A DNA stretch of 64,000 bases from Hoylesella loescheii DSM 19665 = JCM 12249 = ATCC 15930 (GCF_000378085.1 NZ_KB899210.1:1-64000); one strand, 5' to 3'. Numbered from the stretch's first letter, positions 54,874-63,861 are shown. Numbers and translations: made by a program. The notes: generated from the sequence alone by a model not told the origin.

Positions 54874-55469
54874 CATTTTTACCCCCAAAATACTCGCGTA
54901 TTTGAAAGCAACTCGACCCTCGTTGCAGAATAATCAATTCTCGTTCGTTTTTATCTTTCACACCAAACGAATATTTACAATTAACAAATATTCATCTACA
55001 AGTGTCATAGTTTCAAAATGTAAATCGTGCAATTGATTTACAAAACAAAAGATGCTTTTATGTTGTGTTGTAAATTTCTTCATGCCTTTACAAAACACTT
55101 GTTTAGGTATTTAAATGCAGAAGTTTATGTTTCAAAACCTGAACGTATACTTATACATGCCGTAATATACCCTTATTCTTATATGATTTTCAGCTATTTA
55201 TAGGCAATTAATTACCTTTATACATGTAAATATACACATTTAGCCCCCTAAAATCTCGTTTTTAGGGCTTTCATCGCTTGAAACTCATATATAAGTATAT
55301 TAATAACCAGCGAAATAGGTTTTTTTATTAAATCTTATTCTATAGCTGTTTTAGAGAGCTTAATTGCGGTTTATAAATGTAAACCATATCTGCATACGCT
55401 CCAATTTACAATATTAAAGGTTTTGATTTTAAAACCTAACATTTTATTTTCTAAATAATCGTTTAGAAA

Positions 55470-55501
55470 CTTGCATCGGTACAAAATTTGTTTTACCTTT
55501 G
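55470..55501 (+). promoter_or_regulatory. Promoter of the XRE-type gene
   Basis: CTTG at 55470-55473, 20 bases, then TACCTTTG at 55494-55501. The start would be near 55508, so the codons of the longer frame before 55554 are not translated in full. Confidence 0.65.
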
Positions 55502-55553
55502 TAAAATCAATGCGAAAAGGCCTTTAAAAGCCTCTTACACTAAAAATAAGGGT

Positions 55554-56033
55554 ATGAAAGATCGAATTAAGAAGGTTATGGAGAGCCAGCACATGAGTCA
55601 ACAGACCTTTGCGCTCTCTATTGGAATGTCGCCAGCGTCGCTCAGTAGTATTTTTAATGGGCGCACTAAACCTACCCTCAACATTGTTGAGGCCATTAAA
55701 GATAAAATTCCGAAGATATCAACCGATTGGTTGATTTTCGGTAAGGGTGAAATGTATTTAGAGGAAACGGGAGCAACAAACAATACTTCTAGCCCCGAAC
55801 CTCTCCTCGATAAACAACCCCAATTAAATTTTGATGCGCCTGTTTCTACCCCTTCATTCTTTAACGAACAGCCACCCGCTGTGCCTAAGGTTGAATTTAC
55901 GCCCCAAAAAACTGAACGAGTTGAAGTGAAGGTTATTGAAAAGCCACAACGAAAGGTTACCGAGATACGTATTTTTTACGATGACCGAACTTGGGAATCG
56001 TTTTATCCTGAAAATAGGGATAATGACATGTAA
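55554..56033 (+). CDS. XRE-type helix-turn-helix protein with Pro-rich linker
   Basis: 159 aa from the ATG at 55554 (MKDRIKKVMESQHMSQQTFALSIGMSPASLSSIFNGRTKPTLN...). Residues 1-65 form an XRE DNA-binding domain with the helix-turn-helix at ~15-38. A Pro/Gln-rich linker (~75-125) leads to a conserved-looking C-terminal end (RKVTEIRIFYDDRTWESFYP). No phage or plasmid gene is adjacent, so it is probably a chromosomal regulator, possibly of its own AT-rich promoter region. Confidence 0.82.
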   Translation: MKDRIKKVMESQHMSQQTFALSIGMSPASLSSIFNGRTKPTLNIVEAIKDKIPKISTDWLIFGKGEMYLEETGATNNTSSPEPLLDKQPQLNFDAPVSTPSFFNEQPPAVPKVEFTPQKTERVEVKVIEKPQRKVTEIRIFYDDRTWESFYPENRDNDM

Positions 56034-56078
56034 AATACAATCTAATAGCCTCGAATAGACTATAATAAGTACCTTACG

Positions 56079-56204
56079 GCCAAAATAGCATGCTCTTTTG
56101 GGGCTTTTTTGGCTTTTACGCAGTGTTTTTGCCTCTTTTTGTGTGAGTTTATACTCTTTTAGAGCCCAAAATGTGAACAAAAACTCACCACAAGTGAGTT
56201 TTTG
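56079..56204 (+). terminator. Two successive terminator hairpins after the XRE-type gene
   Basis: First GCCAAAA...TTTTGGGGC followed by a T run (56079-56110). Then CAAAAACTCAC (56178-56188), exact complement of GTGAGTTTTTG (56194-56204). Confidence 0.65.
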
Positions 56205-56208
56205 TAGA

Positions 56209-56460
56209 TAATTAACCATTCTTTTAGCACTCTAAATTTACAAGTATAGTGCTTGGAGGTGTTATTGTAGCTAACCTACTGCTTTTAGGGATCTAAACAT
56301 TGAAAATCTAGTGATTTGGTATGCCATAACTACCAATTTACTGCTTTTATAGCGCTCTAAACACAGCAAGTCTAGTGCTTTGGGGCGTTATTATAGTTGA
56401 TTTACTATTTTTGGGGAGCTCTAAACACGGAAAATCTAGTGATTTGATGTGCTATTATCA
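56209..56460. repeat. 61-64 bp direct tandem repeat
   Basis: Units beginning TCTAAA start at 56231, 56292, 56356 and 56420 (periods 61, 64, 64). Each carries AAATCTAGTG-like, then GTTATTATAG-like, then TTTACTGCTTTT-like blocks. The fourth copy runs without a break into the headless AraC gene. Confidence 0.8.
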
Positions 56461-57009
56461 CTGGCTAAAGAAGCAAACGGAGCCTTCAAACTCTGCTTTA
56501 ACTATTTACACGATCTCTGTCTTTCTGATAATGACTTGTTTCGCGAAGACCTTATCAATAATATTGTTCAGTCGCTTTTTTATGAATTTGTACGAAATAT
56601 CAGTAGGGAAATTCGTGATGTCGCACCCAAAGATTTAGGGATTGGTAATCAACAAACACGCATATTCTTTGATATCCTTGCATCTCATCGTGGTCTTATC
56701 CGAACGGTAACAGAAGTTGCCAACTTGATGAACCTGACGCCCAAATATCATTCCAAAATAATTAAGGAAAACACCAGTCAAACACCAATGAGGCATATCC
56801 ATACCTATATGATGCGTGCCATAGAGCAGGAACTTCGCTATACAGAGAAGTCTATTAAGGAGATTGCGTTTCAACATAAATTCCCTAGCCTTGCCTTCTT
56901 TGGCAAATTCGTTAAGCAGCAGACAGGTATGTCACCCACTGCCTATCGTCAGTCATTGATGAAATCAGTAACTGTAACAGAACTCGATGCAAACATGCTT
57001 AGTACCTGA
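56461..57009 (+). pseudogene. Headless AraC-family regulator
   Basis: The frame from about 56461 encodes the linker and DNA-binding half of an AraC regulator (LAKEANGAFKLCFNYLHDL..., RTVTEVANLMNLTPKYHSKIIKENTSQTPMRHIHTYMMRAIEQELRYTEKSIKEIAFQHKFPSLAFFGKFVKQQTG). The cupin-like N-terminal domain of about 120 residues is missing: upstream of the fragment a stop lies at 56440 and the sequence turns into the tandem repeat. The only start is a GTG inside the repeat. Likely non-functional as a regulator, unless the free DNA-binding half is expressed. Confidence 0.75.
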
Positions 57010-57044
57010 TAATCAACCTTCGCATCATGTTTTTATACCGCATG

Positions 57045-57177
57045 GTGCACTACAAGCCTTTTGTAGTGTGGCTACAAACGAGTGGTAGTGGCACTACAAG
57101 TGAGTTGTAGTGACACTACTATTGAATTGTAGGGTGGCTACAAAAGGCTTGTAGTGGCCGTACAAAGGCCTTTGTAC
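57045..57177. repeat. Palindromic repeat array, family B, copy 2
   Basis: About six 22-24 bp units with CTACAA/TTGTAG arms (CTACAAACGAGTGGTAG, CACTACAAGTGAGTTGTAG). It ends in GTACAAAGGCCTTTGTAC at 57160-57177, a perfect 18-base palindrome. Confidence 0.82.
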
Positions 57178-57228
57178 GGTACGATTGACGCCAATCAGCG
57201 ATTTTACTTGATTTTAATTGGCTGCTCC

Positions 57229-57614
57229 TACCTTCATTAATTGGTTCATCAAATCTACCCGTTAGCTCGGCTGAGTTAAAAAAATATTGGGTAGAAATGC
57301 AATATTGCATCGATTTTGCGTTATGCAATAGAAGCCTGATGATGCAAAGAATACAGGAAATGCTTACAGATGCATTGCCTGGCATTGCGTTCTAGCCGAT
57401 GATAAATATTGCGCACAATTACGCAACATGCGAAAACCACAACGGACAGAACGTATGGCTTGAAGCCAAAGGCATTGTTCACGCCATACGTTCGCAAGAC
57501 GATATGCAAGAGGCAACAGGTGCATACAAAGACATCGAAGAAGTTATTGCCAGCCAAACAGACCTGATTAAGGTGAAAACCAAGCTGTTACCCATCGCGG
57601 TGATTAAGGGTTAA
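57229..57614 (+). pseudogene. rtcB: Broken rtcB (RNA ligase) fragment
   Basis: One frame, opened at about 57229, reads SSNLPVSSAELKKYWVEMQYCIDFALCNRSLMMQRIQEML, then hits an in-frame TAG near 57393. It continues with PMINIAHNYATCENHNGQNVWLEAKGIVHAIRSQDD and AYKDIEEVIASQTDLIKVKTKLLPIAVIKG, ending at TAA 57614. These match the C-terminal region of RtcB, including INIAHNYA...ENH and the AYKDIEEVI...AVIKG end. The N-terminal two-thirds are absent. The segment between ENHNGQN and AYKDIEE is also shorter than expected, with the GSMGT-type motif and catalytic histidine region lost. Hence a decayed gene. Confidence 0.82.
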
Positions 57615-57829
57615 GGTGGCTAGGCGATAAATAAAGGTGCGCAACGACTGGTGGTATGTAGCGCCCCCATTATATAAAAGGTGGGCATGTTCTTACCGCA
57701 AACGCGCCATAATATGTTGCTTTGATGCACGGTATAAAGGGAAACGAGGGACGGTCAAGTTGGTCTTACTTCAACTCATAGGAAATTTAGGCCAGCAATT
57801 ACCGCCCTCTCACCCTTTTTTATTTTAGA

Positions 57830-57905
57830 TGGCGAGTTCGTGAGTTCATGAGTTGATGTGTTATAATCCCCGAACATCCTACTAAGTTTATAACTCGTAA
57901 GCTTT
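57830..57905. repeat. Short GAGTTCATGAGTTGATG-type tract
   Basis: GAGTTCGTGAGTTCATGAGTTG and AAGTTTATAACTCGTAAGC belong to the same low-complexity style as 6.4 kb. The region 57615-57829 shows no recognised gene. Confidence 0.4.
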
Positions 57906-58066
57906 TAAGTTAAGGGTGTATGCGATGGAATTCAATTCTGTCAGGAACTTATCGACCAAGAAACGACACGTCTTTGTCCCACAACATAAAACCCATTGAC
58001 AAGCGAGAAAACGTCGTCTAATTTTTTAATTGTTTGGAAAACAACCAGTATCAACAATCCCACAAC

Positions 58067-60334
58067 ATGGACCATATCATAGCAAACAAAGTGGCTTTTC
58101 GCTACCAAGCCCTGTTTATCGACATTGATAGAGAACAGATTCAACATCCCCACGTGCCTTCTTCGGCCGCGTTGGCCTTGGTGTCGCGTCTCAATGGCTG
58201 TGGCTATGGCGTAGACGAACCTTTGTTGCAGGCGCTTTACATGGCGTCCGACCAACAACTGGAGAGCGTTTTCAGCGTGATAAGCGATGTTTTGGGCTTG
58301 AAACTCAACTGGGCGCCCTTGGTAAAGGCATGGGATACGCCCACGGGAGAGGGACTTATCGACCATTTCATCACTTTCGCGGCCAACAATAGCAAAGATA
58401 GGCTGAACCTTCAAGGCACAACCTTGCCTTGCGGACACTTCATTCCCACAGGCACTTTCCCTTTAGAGCGATATAACGGCTGTCCCTTTTGTGGCAAACC
58501 GTTTGTCACCTCCACCACCATTTACGAGGGTCAGGGCAAGAAACTTAAACCTCTGCACCTCTTTACGCGTACCGACCTGATGCGTGAGTTGCGCACATTG
58601 CTTGCTTCGCCCACGCCGTTAGATGCCACCCAGGCACAATCGGTGGCACAACTGCTCATGTTGTTCGATTTGCCTAGCGATGTAACCATAGCCATGAAAG
58701 AAACGGCGATGATTGCCATCAAGGCATTGGTGGCCTCAGGGAAAGGCGAACAGGCAACAGGACTGTTTGAATCACCTGCCGATATCTTGCGATTTCTATG
58801 GTATGAGAAGAATGGATGTGCACGAATAATTGAACCCCGAACGCTCATAGCTAACGCCCGAGGCCTACATTGGCACATGGCCCCACAAGAAAACAGGGCT
58901 AACGAAGCAGGCGAGGCTATGCGTGAGCGACTAAAACTGAAATACAGCAGGGCTTATTGCCGACTTGTGGCCACGTGGATGAATGCCATTCCACTGCCTG
59001 AGGAGAAATCGGCCGAAGCGATGCACGCTAAAAGGGGAATGTGGGTGCGCATGATTAGGGCCTTGCGACTGGCCGAATATGCGCGTAAAAAGGGTTTCGA
59101 ACGTCTCACCTCGCTGCTCGACGTGTTTTATTGCCAAGCTTACACCCCGTGGTTGGGTACGTTAGATAAGGCGCGGAGGGCTAACGACGCGCAACTTACT
59201 CTGTCGTTGTTGTCCAAACGCCCTGGCTTGTTTGCCCGTTGTCTGTTTTCCACCATGCTTAGCTTTGATTCGCAGTCCACACTTGCGGCTTTCGAAGGTA
59301 TCGTTCATCAGCTGCCCACGCGTCTGTTGCTCTCGTTAAACGATGCGGCTGTTGCCTATTTCGACCCAGAGCGCATGCGTTTGGCACGTCCAATAACGGG
59401 TGTGATGCACAATCTCGACCCCCATCCATTGCTTGCTTTTTACGATGAAGCACAGCTTAAACAGATGGTGGCCGATGTAAATGCGATGTACAAACGAGCA
59501 ATGAAAAGCCGATATGCGAAACAGTCGCACTGTGCAGGTGGCACGGTTTATATCGACCCGCGACTTTATCAAGTGCCAATCGGCGTGGGCGATAGGTCGA
59601 ATACCGTTCAAGACGCATCGTGCGCCTTGCAAGGAACGCGGTTTAAGGTGAAAGGAAATGCCGTTAGGTTGTTCATGCAATGGGGGAAAGGGTTGCCTGC
59701 CCAGCACCTAGATATGGACCTAAGTGCACGTATTGCCCTCGATAAAAAAGAGGTTAGGGAGTGTGCTTACTTCAATTTGCGTTGCCCTGGGGCTAAACAT
59801 TCGGGTGATATACAGCATATCCCAGAGCAAGTTGGTACGGCCGAGTACATTGAATTGAATCTAAACGAATTGGAAAAGACTGGCGCCCGCTACGTAACAT
59901 TTAGCTGCAATGCCTATTCCACTGGTGCTTTGTCGCCCAACTTGATGGTGGGTTGGATGAATTCGGCCTATCCCATGACCGTTTCGGATAAGGATGGGGT
60001 GGCTTACGATCCGTCGTGCGTTCAGTTTATGGTACGCGTTAGCGAGGCCAATTTGTCCAAAGGGTTGGTGTTTGGCGTGCTTAAAGTGGCGCAAAGAGAA
60101 ATTGTTTGGTTAGAGATGCCCTTCTCTTCGCAAACCATTTTGGGAGCAGACGCATCTAGTATTGAGGCTCTTCTCAAGCGGTTGGAAGAGAAAACAGCGG
60201 TTGGCGAACTGCTGGAAATAAGGGCAGAGGTACAAGGTATGACGCTAGTTAGCAGCGAAAACGATGCCAACGAACGTTACAATTACCAGTGGGCACTGAA
60301 CACCGCCGAGGTGAGTAAGTTGTTATTGGGATAG
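58067..60334 (+). CDS. RING-type zinc finger plus TerD-like domain protein (MXAN_6230/SCO0854 type)
   Basis: 755 aa from the ATG at 58067; the upstream TTG at 58034 adds eleven unlikely residues. A zinc finger sits at ~120-145 (LPCGHFIPTGTFPLERYNGCPFCG; C122, H124, C139, C142). The middle (~160-500) is helical and unassigned. Residues ~515-725 resemble TerD (DMDLSARIALDKKEVRECAYFNLRCPGAKHSGDIQH..., EYIELNLNELEKTGARYVTFSCNAYS), the Ca2+-binding tellurium-resistance fold. The combination is that of the MXAN_6230/SCO0854 family of unknown function, associated by others with Ter-type stress systems. It is a single gene, bounded by decayed sequence on the left and a repeat array on the right. Confidence 0.82.
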   Translation: MDHIIANKVAFRYQALFIDIDREQIQHPHVPSSAALALVSRLNGCGYGVDEPLLQALYMASDQQLESVFSVISDVLGLKLNWAPLVKAWDTPTGEGLIDHFITFAANNSKDRLNLQGTTLPCGHFIPTGTFPLERYNGCPFCGKPFVTSTTIYEGQGKKLKPLHLFTRTDLMRELRTLLASPTPLDATQAQSVAQLLMLFDLPSDVTIAMKETAMIAIKALVASGKGEQATGLFESPADILRFLWYEKNGCARIIEPRTLIANARGLHWHMAPQENRANEAGEAMRERLKLKYSRAYCRLVATWMNAIPLPEEKSAEAMHAKRGMWVRMIRALRLAEYARKKGFERLTSLLDVFYCQAYTPWLGTLDKARRANDAQLTLSLLSKRPGLFARCLFSTMLSFDSQSTLAAFEGIVHQLPTRLLLSLNDAAVAYFDPERMRLARPITGVMHNLDPHPLLAFYDEAQLKQMVADVNAMYKRAMKSRYAKQSHCAGGTVYIDPRLYQVPIGVGDRSNTVQDASCALQGTRFKVKGNAVRLFMQWGKGLPAQHLDMDLSARIALDKKEVRECAYFNLRCPGAKHSGDIQHIPEQVGTAEYIELNLNELEKTGARYVTFSCNAYSTGALSPNLMVGWMNSAYPMTVSDKDGVAYDPSCVQFMVRVSEANLSKGLVFGVLKVAQREIVWLEMPFSSQTILGADASSIEALLKRLEEKTAVGELLEIRAEVQGMTLVSSENDANERYNYQWALNTAEVSKLLLG

Positions 60335-60384
60335 GGAAGAGGCGTTTAAGCAGACTCTTAGGTTAATGAATAGGTAAGAAGTAC

Positions 60385-60587
60385 AGATCACGAGCTGACA
60401 ATTTGATAAGTAGATTTATGGTGGTACTGCTTAGTAAACCTGTCAGCTCCTATCTTGTCAACTTGCTAACTTGTACTTTATCAACTTGTTAACCTATATC
60501 TCATCACCCCGTCAACTTATATCACGTCAACTTATTAACTTGTACATGGCCAACTTGTTAGCTTGTATCTCGTCAACATATCTCCTT
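60385..60587. repeat. GTCAACTTGTTAACTTGTA-type tandem array
   Basis: About seven units of roughly 20 bases (TTGTCAACTTGCTAACTTGTA, TATCAACTTGTTAACCTATA, ACGTCAACTTATTAACTTGTA, GGCCAACTTGTTAGCTTGTA) between two genes that converge here. A related shorter array stands on the other side of the fucosyltransferase-like gene. Confidence 0.75.
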
Positions 60588-60590
60588 TCT

Positions 60591-61424
60591 TCATTTGCTC
60601 AACACTTCCAGTTTGTTTTCTCCAATTTTGGAAGCCATAACCGAATAGCTGCTTCCTGCTGAACCATAGATGGTAGAGGTGGAGGCCAGCATCCACAGTT
60701 CGGCCACTCCACCCCTAATACCTGCAATGCTATTGCGTGCTGCGGGTTTGCTGGAAGTGATGATGCGGTTGCCAAATTCGGCCTTTAATGCCGTTTTAAT
60801 GCCTTCATCGTCGGTTGCAAGAAAAATGCGTGTGTCGTCGTGAAGGTCAATTTCTCGCTGGGCAGCATCAATAAACAGGCTAAGTGGACTTCGTTCTATC
60901 GACTCCTTATTGTCTGTGCGCCTAATGTGCATGCCAATGGTATGTGCCGAGAATTGTTCGTGATAACCCTGCATTTCATCGAGAATGGGCCCAACAGGGT
61001 GGAACAAATGCTTGTAAACGGAGTTGGGAACGTGCCCAAAGTCTTGGTAACAGCTCATATAGCTGTTTTTTCCTGCAGCCCACTTATTAAAGTCGAAACC
61101 TTTATTTTTTAAGGGCGTAACCTGCCATTCGTCGATGCGCTGTGCGAAACGGAGCTGCTGATACAACAGTGGAATGCGGAAATTGCGCTTTCTAGGACGG
61201 TCAAGCGTAAGCTGTTCCCATGTCTTGGCTTCTCTTGCCACCATCTCCGCAATTTCAATTGGTTCGAAAATGGAATGGAAAGGCGCATTAAGTGCCCAGT
61301 CGCAAAACCAAACGGTCTCAACTTTAACACCTGTATGCACAGCCAACTGCCATGCCGATGCCATCGCACGCATTCTGTTGGCCAGTCCACCAGAGGGTAC
61401 AAAAAGTAGTTTTCCTGTATTCAT
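60591..61424 (-). CDS. Fucosyltransferase-like (NodZ/O-FucT fold) protein
   Basis: 277 aa, no signal peptide. The N-terminal GGLANRMRAMASAWQLA and the central HTIGMHIRRTDNKES are the donor-binding motifs of the GT23/GT68/NodZ-like fucosyltransferase superfamily. The C-terminal IRGGVAELWMLASTSTIYGSAGSSYSVMASKI is also typical. Sugar and acceptor are not known. It stands alone, flanked on both sides by the same class of AACTTGTTA repeat tract. Confidence 0.75.
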   Translation of the reverse strand: MNTGKLLFVPSGGLANRMRAMASAWQLAVHTGVKVETVWFCDWALNAPFHSIFEPIEIAEMVAREAKTWEQLTLDRPRKRNFRIPLLYQQLRFAQRIDEWQVTPLKNKGFDFNKWAAGKNSYMSCYQDFGHVPNSVYKHLFHPVGPILDEMQGYHEQFSAHTIGMHIRRTDNKESIERSPLSLFIDAAQREIDLHDDTRIFLATDDEGIKTALKAEFGNRIITSSKPAARNSIAGIRGGVAELWMLASTSTIYGSAGSSYSVMASKIGENKLEVLSK

Positions 61425-61457
61425 TGTTTTTCGATTCTTATTTTTCTAGTGGTAGAT

Positions 61458-61545
61458 GATGACACTTGTCAACTGATCAACCTGTAATCTTGTTGGTTTG
61501 TAAGCTTGTTAATTCGTCAGTTTGTTAACTTACTTAACAACATTT
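61458..61545. repeat. Mixed-orientation CAACTTGTTAAC tract
   Basis: ACTTGTCAACTGATCAACCTG and later GTTAATTCGTCAGTTTGTTAACTTAC match the 60.4 kb array, partly inverted. No gene lies in 61425-61698. Confidence 0.55.
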
Positions 61546-61698
61546 TGACATGAGAAAGCCAGACGATGGTGGTAAAATAGAGGGTGTTCGCAGATAAGAG
61601 GCGCTTTTTTGATATGCCGAAAACTGTACGTTTTTCAACAGCTTGTCGGCCGAAAGCAGATTAAGTAAACTCCACACTCGCCCCTTTTATCAGCCGTT

Positions 61699-63759
61699 TT
61701 ATTCCATAATGTCGAACACATCCTCTTTTTCCTTCTCCGATTGTTTGGGCGTTTTCTTTTGCTTTTTCAAGTTGCCCTTATCGTCTAGCAATCCGTATGT
61801 AGTGCGTTGAACCACAAATTCGGTTCTGCGGTTCAGCTGGTTGCAAATCTCCTGCTTCTCTTTATCTAGCTTGGTGATAAAGTCTTCGGTCAGCACATCT
61901 CCCTCTTTCAGCCACTTATACCGTTCTGTCAGCTTCTTTCTGATGGTTTTAGGCTTCTCCTTACCATAGCCCATGGGGGTGAGCCTTTGTGGGGCGATGC
62001 CCGCCTCGATAAGATAGTGCACCACGGCGTTTGCCCTATGCTGTGCCAAAGTCTTGTTATATTCGGGCGTACCGCGGTAATCGCAGTGCGCACTTAGTTC
62101 GATTGTAACGTTGGGGTTTTCGTTAAGAAGCTTCACAAGTTCGTCTAATGCTTGTTTCGATTCAGGTCGCAAGGTGTACTTGTCTAAGTCGTAAAAGATG
62201 TTGTCGATGAGTACGGGGGCCGTGATAGAGGCCAATGGGAACTGTAAAACGTATTCGTGCGAAGTTTCCGAAGGCTTCACCACCAGTTCTTCCTTGTGAT
62301 TGAGGTAGCCCTTACACGTGGCTAACATCACGTATTCAACGCCTGGTTTCACCACTTGTTTAAACGATCCGTCGGCCAGCACGTTCAGTTTGAGGTTCGT
62401 TCCATCGTTTCCCACCATGAAAACCTGTGCTGCGGGCAGTTCGTAGCCCTCTTGTTCGTACACCCATCCTTTAATACTCTGTACTATTTCAGGATATTCG
62501 AAAGCGTAGATGTGATCCCATCCGCGTGCGTCACCACGGTTCGACGAGAAAAAGCCACGGTTGTATGGGCCTTCGAAGGTTAGTCCGAAGTCGTCGCCAT
62601 TCGAGTTTAGGGGAAATCCTGGGTGCTCTATCGTCCATTGTTGGGCCATGTTTTGCCGTGCCACATACACGTCTAGTCCGCCAAGGCCTATGTGTCCGTC
62701 AGACGAGAAGTAAAGGTCGCCATTGGGTCTAAACGTTGGAAAACATTCGTTTCCTGCCGTGTTGATTGCTTCACCTAAGTTTTCCATCTCTCCCAAGCCG
62801 TTAGTGGTAAGCCTAATGCGCCATAAGTCTTGCCCGCCTTGTCCTCCTGGCATATCAGAAACAAAGTAAAGCCACTGCCCGTCGGGCGAAACGGCAGGGT
62901 GGGCGAAGCTTGAAAGCGTATCTTTCGATATGTCTAGCTTTGTGGCTTTTGCCCACGCGGCATCCGAACGAGCAGAAGTCATCACCTGCGCATAGCGTGG
63001 ATAGTTGGGATCTGTGGTGCATTGGGTGAAGTACATTGTGCGTTGGTCGGGCGAGAAGGTACAAGCCCCCTCGTCGTATTCGGTGTTCAGTCCGCCTTGC
63101 ACGGGTTCGGGCTTGCTCCATTTGCCCTTGTCGTCGCGCTCTGATACGAATATGTCGGCGGGTTTAGCGCCTGTTATGCCGCTTAGCGCATCGCCTTTGG
63201 CCTCGTTTCGGGTAGACGAGAAGTAAAGTTTATTATGGTCGTCGCCGAAGAACATAGGCGAATAGTCGGCCTTATGCGAGTTAAACGCGTCCATGCGTTT
63301 CACGATATAGTGTGAGCCTTCGCTCTTGGTTTGCGCCGCTTGTTGTGCCGATAGCAAACCTTCGCTGGCCAATTTGTTTCCAGGCAGCGAGTCTAGGGCA
63401 CTCTTAAACTGCCTTTCGGCCGCCTTATATGCACCAGTTTTCAGTAGCTGCCTACCCAAAAGCAGGTGTGTGTTGGCATCGGCCATACCGTATCGCAGCA
63501 CGTTTTGGTATGCGCCCACAGCCTTTTGGCTAGCGTTCATCTTATCGTAGCAGAAGGCTAGCTTGGTAGACAGGCGTCCCCTGGCTGCCTTATCCTTGGA
63601 GGGCGTTCGCGTATAGGCTTGCTTAAAATTGTTGGCGGCATCGAAATATTCGCCCAATGCAAGGTTCTTTTCACCCTTTTTGATGTAGGCATCAGCACCA
63701 CATGATGTGGCGACGATGGTTAAAACCATCAGCAGGGCGTTTATGTGGATTGATTTCAT
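61699..63759 (-). CDS. porE: PorE-like lipoprotein (TPR, beta-propeller, CRD, OmpA domain)
   Basis: 686 aa. Lipobox VATSC (Cys20). TPR-like helices occupy ~25-155 (AYIKKGEKNLALGEYFDAANNFKQAYTR). A PD40-type propeller occupies ~165-460 (SPMFFGDDHNKLYFSSTRNE, AVSPDGQWLYFVSD, PTFRPNGDLYFSSDG). A carboxypeptidase-regulatory-like domain follows (~465-545). The OmpA peptidoglycan-binding domain is at ~555-655 (FYDLDKYTLRPESKQALDELVKLL, LSAHCDYRGTPEYNKTLAQHRANAVVHYL). The domain order is that of Porphyromonas PorE, a type IX secretion component tied to peptidoglycan. The gene name is by domain order only; some OmpA proteins with this order have other roles. Confidence 0.8.
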   Translation of the reverse strand: MKSIHINALLMVLTIVATSCGADAYIKKGEKNLALGEYFDAANNFKQAYTRTPSKDKAARGRLSTKLAFCYDKMNASQKAVGAYQNVLRYGMADANTHLLLGRQLLKTGAYKAAERQFKSALDSLPGNKLASEGLLSAQQAAQTKSEGSHYIVKRMDAFNSHKADYSPMFFGDDHNKLYFSSTRNEAKGDALSGITGAKPADIFVSERDDKGKWSKPEPVQGGLNTEYDEGACTFSPDQRTMYFTQCTTDPNYPRYAQVMTSARSDAAWAKATKLDISKDTLSSFAHPAVSPDGQWLYFVSDMPGGQGGQDLWRIRLTTNGLGEMENLGEAINTAGNECFPTFRPNGDLYFSSDGHIGLGGLDVYVARQNMAQQWTIEHPGFPLNSNGDDFGLTFEGPYNRGFFSSNRGDARGWDHIYAFEYPEIVQSIKGWVYEQEGYELPAAQVFMVGNDGTNLKLNVLADGSFKQVVKPGVEYVMLATCKGYLNHKEELVVKPSETSHEYVLQFPLASITAPVLIDNIFYDLDKYTLRPESKQALDELVKLLNENPNVTIELSAHCDYRGTPEYNKTLAQHRANAVVHYLIEAGIAPQRLTPMGYGKEKPKTIRKKLTERYKWLKEGDVLTEDFITKLDKEKQEICNQLNRRTEFVVQRTTYGLLDDKGNLKKQKKTPKQSEKEKEDVFDIME

Positions 63760-63845
63760 CTTGTTTTTTCGTATGGGGTTGGCGGTTTTCTTATGGTTAA
63801 CCGCTATTGTATTACCAACGTGTTTTTGTGCAGTTTATTGTAAAA

Positions 63846-63861
63846 GCGTGTTCTATAAATT
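63846..63861. repeat. Partial copy of the 19.0 kb inverted-repeat arm
   Basis: GCGTGTTCTATAAATT matches the arm GCGTGTTCTAAAAATT of the 17-bp inverted repeat at 19032, with one difference. A complementary arm is not present here. The rest of 63760-64000 shows no gene. Confidence 0.4.

Noticed and set aside
57637..57828. 63-codon frame after the rtcB relic, suspected release-factor relic
   Set aside because: No recognisable motif of PrfH or any other protein; likely chance frame in decayed DNA.
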